From: RGIG5681 sp034180345
Lineage (GTDB): Bacteria > Bacillota_I > Bacilli_A > Erysipelotrichales > Erysipelotrichaceae
NCBI GenBank assembly: GCA_034180345.1
Contig: JAXFOQ010000032.1
Span: 1 to 55,825 of the forward strand
Length of the DNA stretch: 55,825 bases
Direction of reading: 5' to 3'
Of this stretch, positions 1 through 8,440 are shown one piece after another. A program made the position numbers and the translations under genes. The notes below the pieces were generated by a model. That model was not told the origin of the DNA. It searched no databases and was given only the letters and a program-made list of their open reading frames with translations. Every line of letters begins with the position of its first letter. Within the stretch, counting starts at the first letter, position 1.

Positions 1-377
1 TGAGATTTATTACAGCTTTGTCGGCAAGATTGACTTGCCCGAATAACCGCCCGACCTATCCGACACAATGGCCAAGTGTCGGATAGGAACGGCAAAATTT
101 TTTGCACTTCTATTGCTTCTTTATCACACATAAGCAAAAGCTCAGGATATATAGCAAGCTCCTGTGGAACATAGCCAATATCCCAAATACTTAAATCAAT
201 ATAATTAAGTTCGCCATCAAATAATACATTTTGAGTTATACAATTAATGAGTGTGCTTTTACCTGCTCCATTAACCCCTAATATCCCATAGGCATTGCCA
301 TTTTCAAAATCATACGAAAAATCTATCAGCGCAGGAAATTTTTTATATCTTTTTGTTATATGTTTTAGTTCAATCAC
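1..377 (-). pseudogene. ABC transporter ATP-binding protein, 5' part only and probably broken
   Basis: The frame begins with GTG at 375-377, seven bases after a GGAGGA ribosome site. The first ~85 residues look like a normal ABC ATPase: VIELKHITKRYKK, then a Walker A of the form GVNGAGKST and a Q-loop-like GYVPQE. After about residue 85 the resemblance stops. No TA-EN or LFGKLYG-type continuation follows, and the frame runs into a more GC-rich stretch with hairpins (21-87). It stays open to the window edge, so the C-terminal signature and Walker B are not visible. Either the gene is disrupted by an insertion or rearrangement near position 110, or it is a diverged protein. It is divergent from the TetR gene and shares its operator region. 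Confidence 0.6.
21..87. repeat. Two adjacent inverted repeats in a GC-rich patch
   Basis: A perfect 12-bp inverted repeat CCTATCCGACAC (55-66) and GTGTCGGATAGG (76-87) encloses a 9-nt loop holding the palindrome TGGCCA. Just left, TCGGCAAG (21-28) pairs with CTTGCC-C-GA (34-42, one bulge). The patch is more GC-rich than its surroundings and lies where similarity of the ABC frame to its family is lost. It could be the end of an inserted element, a recombination site or a structured intergenic repeat; nothing identifies which. Confidence 0.5.
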
Positions 378-507
378 AATATTGTCCTCCTTATATTTAA
401 AAATGTAAGTTCCTATAACCAAGAAAGCAATAACCTAATCATCATAGGAATTTTTTATTGTATAAGCTCAGTCATATCCTTTAATCATTTCTAATTGTTT
501 TTCTTTA

Positions 508-600
508 TCAATGAATATTTTATATAATTTATTCATTGAGTTAATTATAGCACTGGCTACTAATGAAATCAATGAATATTATTATAATTTAATTCATTGA
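508..600. promoter_or_regulatory. Paired inverted-repeat operators between the ABC gene and the TetR gene
   Basis: TCAATGAATA (508-517) is inverted as TATTCATTGA (530-539) with 12 bases between. The core recurs as TCAATGAAT (569-577) and ATTCATTGA (592-600) with 14 bases between. Each pair flanks a TATAAT-like sequence. Four half-sites in the divergent intergenic region are what an autoregulated TetR-family repressor that also controls the ABC gene would bind. That the TetR protein binds here is an inference from position and symmetry. Confidence 0.7.
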
Positions 601-657
601 ATTTATCTTATATACTTGCTAAAATACTGATATAATTTGCTTATTGGAGGTGAACAA

Positions 658-1233
658 GTGCCGGCTAACTTTACAAAAGAAGAAAGAGATATTTTAATAG
701 AAAAATTCTACCAACAAGGATATATTCTTTTAAAAAAATTTGGATATAAAAAATTAAAAATCATTGATATTGCCTCTGCTGTTGGAATCGGTACAGGAAC
801 CTTCTATAATTTTTTCAAAAGCAAAGATGAATTTATTATTTGGCTAATAAATAAAAGAAAAGATGAAGCCACAGCGCAATTCTTATCACTATCTAAGAAA
901 TATCCAAATGGAATCCCAATGACAATTTTTGAACAATTTTTATTTGATACCATTTCATATAAGAACATTTATCGCTGTCTAACCCAAGAAGACTACAACA
1001 TACTACAAAAAAAATATGGACTTCTTGATAATCGCAATGAAAAAATAAAAGAAAATGCTAAGTTTATGATGAGTAAACTAGCAACAAAAAAATCCCTAAA
1101 CAATTTTCTTCTATTCTCAGAAGCATATACTATTATCATTATCGGTACTTCCGATTTAAATAAATTAAATTCTAAACTCACTGACACTATTGTTAAACAA
1201 CTTATTCATTCAGCTTGTCAATTTTTATATTAA
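658..1233 (+). CDS. TetR/AcrR family transcriptional regulator
   Basis: A cytoplasmic DNA-binding repressor of about 191 aa, the usual length. The N-terminal TetR helix-turn-helix is clear: YKKLKIIDIASAVGIGTGTF followed by YNFFKSKDEF, the typical recognition helix and its FxxKxx sequel. The C-terminal ligand domain is not conserved enough to name an inducer. I chose GTG at 658 because GGAGGTG (646-652) sits five bases before it; an in-frame TTG at 637 lies upstream of that ribosome site. TATAAT at 631-636 is a plausible -10. The divergent, damaged ABC gene and the paired inverted repeats between them suggest local control of an efflux or transport system. Confidence 0.85.
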   Translation: MPANFTKEERDILIEKFYQQGYILLKKFGYKKLKIIDIASAVGIGTGTFYNFFKSKDEFIIWLINKRKDEATAQFLSLSKKYPNGIPMTIFEQFLFDTISYKNIYRCLTQEDYNILQKKYGLLDNRNEKIKENAKFMMSKLATKKSLNNFLLFSEAYTIIIIGTSDLNKLNSKLTDTIVKQLIHSACQFLY

Positions 1234-1243
1234 CCTATATAAA

Positions 1244-1316
1244 AAGAAGCTCATTTAATACCAACCTCCAATCATTAGCTTTTTAAAGCTGCTCATAGAT
1301 TGTTACAGAGCTTCTT
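1244..1316. terminator. Convergent-gene terminator with long loop
   Basis: AAGAAGCTC (1244-1252) pairs with GAGCTTCTT (1308-1316). The loop holds a second hairpin, AGCTTTTTAAAGCT (1277-1290). On the minus strand the stem is followed by TTTTATAT, so it can terminate the ECF transporter operon; it lies just past the TetR stop on the plus strand. Confidence 0.5.
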
Positions 1317-1344
1317 ATGATAATAATAAAAAATTAATACAGAT

Positions 1345-1971
1345 TTACGATCTTGTTTTTAAAGTGTTTAACTTCTTAAATACCCCATATAATATTGGCG
1401 CACTTATAGCAGTGATAACCGCCTCCATTAAGCCGTTACTGGTAAATGTAGCAATAAGCACCGCCCACATGGTCTTAGCACCAAAAATATCGGCATAGGC
1501 ATTGCCAAACACTAACCAAATTAAGCCAAGCACCAAGACGGTATTAGTCATACTTCCTACAAAACCCGCAACACTTGCACCAAATATTTCTTTGGTAAGA
1601 TCATTATCCTTAAAATACTTAAATACTAGATAGGTGGTAGCTCCTGTTAAAATTCTAGGGACAAAAACTACCAAAAGACTTCCGTAATTACTAGGTTGTC
1701 CAGCCACATTCACAAAAGGGGTGAATAAGAAGGCTACTGGTGCTGGCGGCATAAAGGTCCAAACAATAAAACTAAATAGACCGGTGATAAAACCCATCAA
1801 TAAGCCATATCTTAAACCCAATATCTCTGCCGTAATAACAACAGGTATCATTGCTAGAGTGGCTACAATCGGACCGATGGGAATACTCCCAAGTGGAGTA
1901 AAACAAAATATAAATTCAATCGCCAATAATAACGAAAATAATACTAAATGATATACTCTATCCTTATTCAT
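1345..1971 (-). CDS. ECF transporter S-component, substrate unknown
   Basis: A membrane protein of about 208 aa with five or six hydrophobic segments. The region IGPIVATLAMIPVVITAEIL followed by GLRYGLLMGFITGLFSFI resembles the substrate-binding subunits of energy-coupling-factor vitamin transporters (PF12822-like); the ATPases and EcfT would be encoded elsewhere. I chose ATG at 1971 because GAGGAG lies ten bases before it; an in-frame TTG at 1980 would sit directly on that site. The start overlaps the end of rpiB by eight bases, so the two are translationally coupled. No riboswitch is seen, so the substrate cannot be named; pantothenate or another vitamin is possible. Confidence 0.75.
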   Translation of the reverse strand: MNKDRVYHLVLFSLLLAIEFIFCFTPLGSIPIGPIVATLAMIPVVITAEILGLRYGLLMGFITGLFSFIVWTFMPPAPVAFLFTPFVNVAGQPSNYGSLLVVFVPRILTGATTYLVFKYFKDNDLTKEIFGASVAGFVGSMTNTVLVLGLIWLVFGNAYADIFGAKTMWAVLIATFTSNGLMEAVITAISAPILYGVFKKLNTLKTRS

Positions 1972-2422
1972 GACTGTCAAACTCCTCTGCTTCTATTTTC
2001 ATAATTTTCCCAACTCTGCGAGCGTGTCTTTCACCTTCAAATTCTGCTTCTAAAAATGTTTTAACCATCATTTTAGCCAACTCAACACCAACAACCCTGG
2101 CACCAAAGCATAAAACATTGGCATCATTGTGATTTCTCGCCAGTTTAGCACTGTATGGTTCACTGCATGCAAAGGCTCTAATACCTCTTACTTTATTAGC
2201 TGCCAATGATATTCCAATACCAGTACCACAAATAGCTATCCCTAAATCAGCATCATGATTTACCACCGTCTTAGCAACCTTATAACCATAATCAGGATAA
2301 TCTACCGATTCTATAACATCAGTACCGACATTAATTACTTCATGTCCTAAGGTTTCAATATACTTTAAAATCTCTTGTTTCATTTCAACAGCCGAATGAT
2401 CATTTCCAATTACTATTTTCAT
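1964..2422 (-). CDS. rpiB: Ribose-5-phosphate isomerase B
   Basis: Interconverts ribose 5-phosphate and ribulose 5-phosphate in the pentose phosphate pathway. The 152-aa protein has the family hallmarks: MKIVIGNDHSAVEMK at the N terminus, YPDYG, the catalytic Cys in ICGTGIGISLAANK, and R-A..C.E.YSAKLARNHNDANVL with the conserved ARNHNDAN. Length is normal. It follows mnmG with one base between and overlaps the ECF gene. LacA/LacB subunits share the fold, but no lac genes are near and a single subunit favours RpiB. Confidence 0.92.
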   Translation of the reverse strand: MKIVIGNDHSAVEMKQEILKYIETLGHEVINVGTDVIESVDYPDYGYKVAKTVVNHDADLGIAICGTGIGISLAANKVRGIRAFACSEPYSAKLARNHNDANVLCFGARVVGVELAKMMVKTFLEAEFEGERHARRVGKIMKIEAEEFDSHE

Positions 2423-2423
2423 T

Positions 2424-4283
2424 TTACTTCCCTCTTTTTCCTTTTATATGAATAGCAATAACTTCTAAATCACTAGGATTAATACCTGAAACCCTAGATG
2501 CCTGTCCTAAGGTCATCGGTTTAATCTTGTTTAATTTTTGTCTAGCCTCCAAAGAAAGATTGGCAACTTCATTATAGTCCAAATTAGCATCAAGCTTTAA
2601 TTTTTCCATCTTAATCATTCTTTGAGCATCTTTTTTAGCTTTTTCAATATAACCTTCATATTTAATTTCAATCTCAATTTGACTAAAAATATTCTCCGCA
2701 ATATCAAAATTACAATATGGTTTTAAACCCGACAGACTAATCTTCGGTCTTTTTAATAATTCATAAGCACTTTGACCCATACTCAATTCATCATAATCAA
2801 GACTTTTAAGATAGTTATCAACTTCACTATGCCTATTAATTTTAATATTCCTTAGCACCTCTTTGGCCCTTGCTAGATCGTCCATCTTCTTTAAATAATC
2901 ATCATATCTTTTTTGATCAACCAAGCCCAACTCATAACCGTAGGTCAATAATCTTTGATCGGCATTATCGTGTCTTAAAAGTAAGCGATATTCCGCTCTT
3001 GAAGTTAATAGACGGTAGGGCTCATTAGTACCTTTGGTGATTAAATCATCAATCATTAAACCGATATATGATTCATCACGCCTTAAAATAAATGGTTCCT
3101 CTTCTTTTAATTTACGAGCGCAATTAATGGCTGCCATCAATCCTAAGCCTGCCGCTTCTTCATAACCACTAGTGCCAAGAATTTGTCCAGCGATAAATAG
3201 ATTTTCAATCGGCTTAGTTTCAAGATTAATTTTAACATTTAAAGGATTAATGGCATCATATTCAATTGCATAAGCATATTTTTTAATGATGGCATTTTCA
3301 AGTCCTGTTACCGTATGTAACATCTTTTCTTGCACATCGCAGGGCAAGCTTGAACTAAAGCCTTGAACATAGGTAGTATCCAAATCAATTGCTTCTGGTT
3401 CTAAGAAAATCTGATGAACTTCCTTGTCATTAAAGCGAACAATTTTATCTTCAATACTTGGACAATATCTTGGTCCAACACCCTTGACAACCCCACTATA
3501 CATGCTAGATTTATTCAAATTAGCTTCAATAATTTTTTTAGTTTCAGAAGTTGTATGGGTCAAATAACAGGGCCATTGTTTTTCAAAGGGTAAAATATCA
3601 GCAATATCAGTGGTATCTGAAAATTTATATATCCCTTTGCTTCCTGGTTCTAAAGCAGTTTTTGAAAAATTTATTGACGATGTTAAGATGCGGGGAGGAG
3701 TCCCAGTTTTAAGTCTGAATAATTCCAAGCCAAAACTTTTTAAACTCGCACTTAGGTCTTTGGTTGTCCGCTGTCCATCAGGACCTTCGCTTTTAGTACT
3801 ACTACTAATCATTGTGATTGAATCCATGTAAGTGCCAGTGGTTAGAATAACCGCTTTGGCACTAAGATCCCCACCTTCCAACTTCACACCGCTAATGCGA
3901 CCATTTTCAACATTGATGCCTGTAACCAAATCTTCAATAATAGTTAGATTTTTAGTTTCCGATAAATATTTATACATCAATTTAGAATATGCCAATTTAT
4001 CACTTTGAACCCTCAATGCCCTTACACCAGGTCCTTTTGAGCTATTAAGCATCTTAAATTGCAGTGCTGTTTCATCAGCAACCCTTGGCATTAGACCACC
4101 AAAGGCATCTATTTCTCTAACTACAATCCCCTTAGCAGGACCACCAACACTTGGATTACAAGGCATTTTAGCAATATGCTCAAGACTTAAAGTGATGAGT
4201 GCCGTTTTAAAATTCATCTTCGCTAGAGCATATGCAGCTTCACAACCAGCATGGCCAGCACCAACCACAAGACAATCAAACAT
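2424..4283 (-). CDS. mnmG: tRNA uridine-5-carboxymethylaminomethyl modification enzyme MnmG (GidA)
   Basis: With MnmE it makes the cmnm5 modification at the tRNA wobble uridine (U34). At 619 aa it is full length. Residues 7-13 carry the FAD-binding GAGHAGC motif. CNPSVGGPAKG, the glycine-rich PDGQRT region, PRYCPSIEDKIVRF, FIAGQILGTSGYEEAAGLG and the helical C-terminal domain ending ASRVSGINPSDL are all characteristic. It overlaps the preceding 111-aa gene by eight bases and is one base from rpiB. mnmE is not in the window. Confidence 0.97.
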   Translation of the reverse strand: MFDCLVVGAGHAGCEAAYALAKMNFKTALITLSLEHIAKMPCNPSVGGPAKGIVVREIDAFGGLMPRVADETALQFKMLNSSKGPGVRALRVQSDKLAYSKLMYKYLSETKNLTIIEDLVTGINVENGRISGVKLEGGDLSAKAVILTTGTYMDSITMISSSTKSEGPDGQRTTKDLSASLKSFGLELFRLKTGTPPRILTSSINFSKTALEPGSKGIYKFSDTTDIADILPFEKQWPCYLTHTTSETKKIIEANLNKSSMYSGVVKGVGPRYCPSIEDKIVRFNDKEVHQIFLEPEAIDLDTTYVQGFSSSLPCDVQEKMLHTVTGLENAIIKKYAYAIEYDAINPLNVKINLETKPIENLFIAGQILGTSGYEEAAGLGLMAAINCARKLKEEEPFILRRDESYIGLMIDDLITKGTNEPYRLLTSRAEYRLLLRHDNADQRLLTYGYELGLVDQKRYDDYLKKMDDLARAKEVLRNIKINRHSEVDNYLKSLDYDELSMGQSAYELLKRPKISLSGLKPYCNFDIAENIFSQIEIEIKYEGYIEKAKKDAQRMIKMEKLKLDANLDYNEVANLSLEARQKLNKIKPMTLGQASRVSGINPSDLEVIAIHIKGKRGK

Positions 4284-4611
4284 TAAAAAACTCCAAAAGA
4301 TCCATTCTTATTTCCATGACCTTTTTAACATTGTCATCTAAATTCTTATATTCCTCATCAATTAAACATTCGTATATTTCTAACAATTCTTGATACAGTC
4401 TAATCATTCTCAACTCTAAAGCCAATATATATAAACCTTTAAGAGCATCCTTGGCCATTTCATAGTCATTTTGAGCAATGAATATCGGTAATTCTTCAAA
4501 AAAGTCATCATTCAAATATGTTCTGGCAACTTTTTTATATTCATCAAGATCAGTGTAATTTTGAATAATATCATCAATCAATATTGCGCGTTTTTCAAAT
4601 TCAGTCTTCAT
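4276..4611 (-). CDS. Helical hypothetical protein, first gene of the mnmG operon
   Basis: A 111-aa, acidic, all-helical-looking soluble protein without signal or membrane segment. I do not recognise its family. Regular hydrophobic spacing in YEMAKDALKGLYILALELRM and in the last 40 residues suggests an antiparallel helical bundle. It overlaps the mnmG start by eight bases and lies behind the promoter at 4644-4671, so it is co-transcribed with mnmG. The ribosome site is weak (GGAAAC). Confidence 0.65.
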   Translation of the reverse strand: MKTEFEKRAILIDDIIQNYTDLDEYKKVARTYLNDDFFEELPIFIAQNDYEMAKDALKGLYILALELRMIRLYQELLEIYECLIDEEYKNLDDNVKKVMEIRMDLLEFFNV

Positions 4612-4643
4612 TTAGTAATGTTTCCAGCCTTTCACTACCTATG

Positions 4644-4671
4644 ATTATAAACCAAAAAGAGTATTATGTAA
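4644..4671 (-). promoter_or_regulatory. Sigma-A-like promoter of the mnmG operon
   Basis: On the minus strand TTACAT (4666-4671) and TATAAT (4644-4649) are separated by 16 bases, 33 bases upstream of the first gene of the operon. Confidence 0.6.
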
Positions 4672-4742
4672 TTCTGATTTATCAACAAATATTCCATTAC
4701 AGCCAAATTAACAGGCAATAATTTACTTTATAACTAAAATGA

Positions 4743-4769
4743 TTGACATTAAATAATGATTATTATAAT
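4743..4769 (+). promoter_or_regulatory. Possible promoter of the SdpI-like gene
   Basis: TTGACA (4743-4748) and TATAAT (4764-4769) are both consensus, but the spacer is only 15 bases, which is short and may mean weak or regulated use. The AGGAG ribosome site follows at 4788-4792. Confidence 0.45.
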
Positions 4770-4797
4770 TTAAACATAGTAAACATTAGGAGCGACT

Positions 4798-5418
4798 ATG
4801 AAAAATAAATATAAAATATTATTATCTACACTATTTTCTCTATTGCCAGTTATATCAGGACTGCTCATCAGCAATAAATTACCCAATAAGCTTGTGATTG
4901 GTTTTGGTTTTGGAAGTGGCACTGGTGATACAATGAGCAAGTTCCACATCATTTTCAGCCTACCGATTTTCATGTTGTTGACAACATATTTTATCTGGTA
5001 TGTAATCAAAATGGATCGATATAAAAAGGGTCCCAATCCCATGATTTCCGATTTGGTATTGTGGCTAGTGCCTGCCATCAGCAATATCATTGCCTTAGGC
5101 ATCTATTCAAATGCCTTAAAAATCAATGTCAACATTCATTTAATATCGGATATTGTGGTAGGCTTAATTTTTATCTTTATCGGTTGGTATCTGCCGAAAT
5201 TAAACCAAGAAAATGCTTGGGCATATAAAAACAAACACACCCTTAAAAACGATGAAATCTGGTCTAAAACTCATAAATTCGCAGGGATACTTTGGCTTTT
5301 GTGTGGAATTATCGAAATAATAGCCTCAATTTTAAATATTTACGGAGCTTTTATCCCTTTAATCCTTATTGCCTTTATATCTCCGATGTTTTATAGCTCT
5401 TTTATCGATAAAAAATAA
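4798..5418 (+). CDS. SdpI-family / DUF1648 membrane protein
   Basis: A 206-aa polytopic membrane protein with about six hydrophobic helices. The N-terminal module SLLPVISGLLISNKLPNKLV with the G-F-G-SG region resembles DUF1648, and the C-terminal half (IFIGWYLPKLNQENAWAYKN ... LKNDEIWSKTHKFAGILW) matches the SdpI module, including W..T...AG. SdpI of Bacillus subtilis gives immunity to the SdpC toxin and signals to its repressor. No SdpC or SdpR homologue is adjacent, so immunity is only a possibility. It is preceded by AGGAG and its own promoter. Confidence 0.75.
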   Translation: MKNKYKILLSTLFSLLPVISGLLISNKLPNKLVIGFGFGSGTGDTMSKFHIIFSLPIFMLLTTYFIWYVIKMDRYKKGPNPMISDLVLWLVPAISNIIALGIYSNALKINVNIHLISDIVVGLIFIFIGWYLPKLNQENAWAYKNKHTLKNDEIWSKTHKFAGILWLLCGIIEIIASILNIYGAFIPLILIAFISPMFYSSFIDKK

Positions 5419-5488
5419 TTGATATTATCCAAATATTTGGTCAATATTGACTTAATTTTTAATATAAGATATTAGCAAGGAGAATAAA

Positions 5489-6166
5489 ATGCTAAAAAAA
5501 ATAAACTTAAATGACGCCATCAATATGCTGGCAATCAAAAAACTTATTTCAACCTTCCCTAGTAATCTTTCTCAGCTCAATTTAGAACTTAGAAACAACA
5601 ATATCAATAAGATCTTAAGGGATTTTGAAAACATTGACCAATATTTGGACTATTACTTAAATACCGATTCCTTTGTGTTTTCACTGTTCGCAAAGGACTT
5701 GAATTTAATTACTAAATTAAATAAATTCAACTTCCCTGTCTATACTTATAAAAACAATCGACAAGAAGGTCATTTCAAATTATCAACAAAAAAGGCAAAA
5801 CCAAAACTTGCTGAAGATGAATATTATAATTTAAACTTTAACTATAAATATTTTAATCCTGATTATGTGTTTGAATCGTTATATAATAACCTAGCTATTT
5901 TTCACGATAAACAAAAAACACCACTAATTATGATTGGTAAATATTCCGATTTAAACTTTAATATGTATTTTGAATTTATTGATGGTATGATAGAAAGGCA
6001 AAATAATTTTTTCGATTTAAGCCAAAGTGAACGCCCAATTGAAGATATTATTTATGCCATTGGATTGATTGCCAAAGCCTTCAATACTATTGATGGCATC
6101 GCCAATCTTGACTTTCAATTTATTTTAGATGAAAAACAGTTACAATTATTAACACCTTTAAATTAA
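5489..6166 (+). CDS. Hypothetical soluble protein
   Basis: A 225-aa protein with a good AAGGAGAA ribosome site. I do not recognise the family. It has no signal peptide or transmembrane segment and is rich in Asn, Asp, Phe and Tyr, with alternating hydrophobic residues in the second half (PLIMIGKYSDLNFNMYFEFI) that suggest a mixed alpha/beta fold. It sits 29 bases before the next gene, so the two are probably co-transcribed and may act together. Confidence 0.55.
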   Translation: MLKKINLNDAINMLAIKKLISTFPSNLSQLNLELRNNNINKILRDFENIDQYLDYYLNTDSFVFSLFAKDLNLITKLNKFNFPVYTYKNNRQEGHFKLSTKKAKPKLAEDEYYNLNFNYKYFNPDYVFESLYNNLAIFHDKQKTPLIMIGKYSDLNFNMYFEFIDGMIERQNNFFDLSQSERPIEDIIYAIGLIAKAFNTIDGIANLDFQFILDEKQLQLLTPLN

Positions 6167-6195
6167 TAATTTAACTTTTCATATAGGAGGAAGAA

Positions 6196-7128
6196 ATGAA
6201 ATACTACGACTTTTTATCTACTGATTTCAACTTAGTTAAAGTTGAAAAACTATGGTACGCTGGGAAAATTGATGGTTATTTTACCACTGCCAATATTCTT
6301 TCTGGCAGTTACGGTTTAAAATTATCTATCGGGATCAACAACACCGAAAATCCTAAAGCCTTGGAGTTTGATTTTTTAAACGAATATAAAAATATTGACT
6401 TCAGTTATTCTAATAACTTAATAACCTTTACTTTTAGTAAAAAAGGCTTTAAAAATACTTTCTCAAAAACATTTAAAGAAATAATTGATAAAACAATTGC
6501 CAATTTACGCAACAAACAAATTAGTACTGGTTGTTTTAAAAAAGGCATCAATGATGGAACAATCTCTTTGGTGAAAATCAAAAAAGATGAAACTGAATAT
6601 CTTTATCTTTGCGATCAAGCATATCAAGAAATCTCTCAAGAAATCAGTTCTGAAGCCACCAAAGACCAAAATACTAAGGAAAACATTATTTTAGGTACCC
6701 TTGGTGTTATTGGTGTTTCGATATTAGGGATAATATCATATGTGTTGGTAGGAATGTTAAACTTCTATGTTTGGGCAGTGCCAGCCCTTTTGGTTGTAGG
6801 GTTATATTCTGTCTATTATAAGCTAGCTAAGAAAATAAGTTTAAAATCATTATTTATCATTACCATCTTTTCGATAGTTTCGTTATATATTTCAGCCGTA
6901 ATTGAATATTGTGTCCGTGCTTATAATGCCTTTGATGGCACAGTGTCATTTATGGAAATATTAAATCATATTTATGATTTATTTGAGGCGGTTCCAGAAT
7001 TTTAAAAATCATTCTTAACTGATTTAGCCATTAACGGCTTTATATTATTAGTGATGTTGGGAATTATTCTCTATAAATCTTATCGCTCTGAAAAACGCTT
7101 TAATTCTATTGAAAAAATTAATTTTTAA
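6196..7128 (+). pseudogene. Hypothetical membrane protein interrupted by an in-frame TAA
   Basis: The frame from ATG 6196 (AGGAGG site) encodes 269 aa to a TAA at 7003-7005. The N-terminal ~165 residues look soluble; about three hydrophobic helices follow (around residues 160-240). Directly after the TAA the same frame stays open for 40 codons to TAA 7126-7128 and encodes another clear transmembrane helix (LAINGFILLVMLGIILYK) with a basic tail. The protein was therefore probably about 310 aa with four helices, truncated by a nonsense change. Readthrough or a sequence error are alternatives. The family is not recognised. Confidence 0.6.
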
Positions 7129-7129
7129 T

Positions 7130-7158
7130 TTGACAAACACTGAATTTATGCGTAATAT
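7130..7158 (+). promoter_or_regulatory. Promoter of the met T-box operon
   Basis: TTGACA (7130-7135), a 17-base spacer and TAATAT (7153-7158): a near-consensus sigma-A promoter directly upstream of the T-box leader. Confidence 0.8.
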
Positions 7159-7165
7159 CTTGTTA

Positions 7166-7407
7166 AAGGCAAAGAAGAGGAGAGTACTTTAAGGCTTGAT
7201 TTTAGAGAGTATCAGCTTGGTGAAATGATACATCAAAAATTAAAGGAAGATGGTCTTGGAGCTGCATATACAAAGAGTATATGACGGATGCCACCGTTAA
7301 TGGGCTAGAGATTGTTGGATCTTGAATAAAGATATAGAATTAATAATTCTATAAATAAGGTGGTACCGTGAGAATTATAAGCTCGCCCTTATGGGTAGAG
7401 CTTTTTT
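7166..7407 (+). promoter_or_regulatory. Methionine-type T-box riboswitch leader
   Basis: The leader carries AGAGAG and GGTG elements of Stem I, CCACCGTTA before the antiterminator region, and the T-box core AAGGTGGTACCGTG (7357-7370). It ends in a terminator hairpin at 7379-7407: AAGCTC-GCCC with GGGT-AGAGCTT, then a T run. The uncharged tRNA 3' end pairs with the T-box and favours antitermination. ATG followed by A in GTATATGACGG (about 7275-7285) is the likely specifier. Methionine specificity fits the downstream metNIQ and metG genes. The exact 5' boundary is approximate. Confidence 0.88.
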
Positions 7408-7426
7408 GTTTATTATAGGAGGTAAA

Positions 7427-8440
7427 ATGATTGAAATAAAAAATGTATCTAAAAATTTCATCACTGATAAAAAGAACTTCCATGCGTTAAAAAATGTTTC
7501 TCTAACGATTAATGATGGGGAGATATATGGGATTGTTGGTTATAGTGGCGCAGGCAAATCAACACTTGTACGCTTAATCAACAAGTTAGAAAACGCAACT
7601 AGTGGCAGTGTAATTATTGATGGTGAAAATATTACTAAAGCCACAGGTAAAAAACTTCAAAATATGCGGCATCAAATAGGCATGATTTTTCAATCGTTCA
7701 ATCTTTTATGGAGTCGTAATGTTTTGGAAAATATTATGTTGCCCTTAGAAATTACTAACTACCCTAAAAATAAACGCTTATTAAAGGCTAAAGAATTAAT
7801 TGAGCTTGTAGGCTTATCTGATAAACAAAATGCTTATCCTGCTAATCTATCTGGAGGTCAAAAACAACGAGTAGCCATTGCCAGGGCGCTAGCTACCAAC
7901 CCTAAAATTTTACTTTCAGATGAAGCCACCAGTGCTTTAGACCCAGAAACAACCGATGCTATTTTGGAATTATTAAAAACAATAAATAAAAAGTATGGTT
8001 TGACCATTGTTATGATTAGTCATCAAATGGAAGTAATTGAAAAAATATGTCATCGTGTAGCTTTAATGGCTGATGGTGAAGTGATTGAAGAAGGAAGAAT
8101 TGATGAAATATTCAAACAACCTAAAAATCCAATCACTAAACAATTTATAAATAATTTCAAACATAGCAACAATCTTAAAGAAACAGAAATGATGCTTAAA
8201 AAAGCTTATCCTAAGGGTCAACTTATTCATATTACCTATATCGGTAATATCACCAATACCCCTTTGCTTTATCAAATGTGCAATCAATACCAAATACCCT
8301 TAAATATTATTTCTGCCGATATTACCCAAAGCCAATCAGGACCTATCGGCAATATGTATATGTATATTGATGATGATAAGGATATTGATGCCTTTATTAA
8401 AAGCTTAATAAATAGCGGTGTCAATGCGGAGGTTATCTAA
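7427..8440 (+). CDS. metN: Methionine ABC transporter ATP-binding protein MetN
   Basis: Powers methionine uptake with MetI and MetQ. The ~337-aa protein has Walker A GYSGAGKST, signature LSGGQKQR, Walker B ILLSDEATSALDPET and the H-loop ISHQM. The C-terminal ~75 residues (from about LIHITYIGN) form the NIL domain used by MetN for feedback inhibition by methionine. I chose ATG 7427, six bases after AGGAGGT; the frame opens upstream inside the T-box terminator, which is not coding. The stop overlaps the metI start by one base. Confidence 0.93.
   Translation: MIEIKNVSKNFITDKKNFHALKNVSLTINDGEIYGIVGYSGAGKSTLVRLINKLENATSGSVIIDGENITKATGKKLQNMRHQIGMIFQSFNLLWSRNVLENIMLPLEITNYPKNKRLLKAKELIELVGLSDKQNAYPANLSGGQKQRVAIARALATNPKILLSDEATSALDPETTDAILELLKTINKKYGLTIVMISHQMEVIEKICHRVALMADGEVIEEGRIDEIFKQPKNPITKQFINNFKHSNNLKETEMMLKKAYPKGQLIHITYIGNITNTPLLYQMCNQYQIPLNIISADITQSQSGPIGNMYMYIDDDKDIDAFIKSLINSGVNAEVI

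Noticed and set aside
1244..1316. Small transposable element suggested by the long inverted repeat
   Set aside because: Only nine bases at each end, no transposase or target duplication, and position between convergent genes with a T run fits a terminator.
4743..4769. SAM, TPP or other riboswitch before the SdpI-like gene
   Set aside because: Only about 30 bases separate the likely -10 from the ATG and no conserved aptamer sequence is present.
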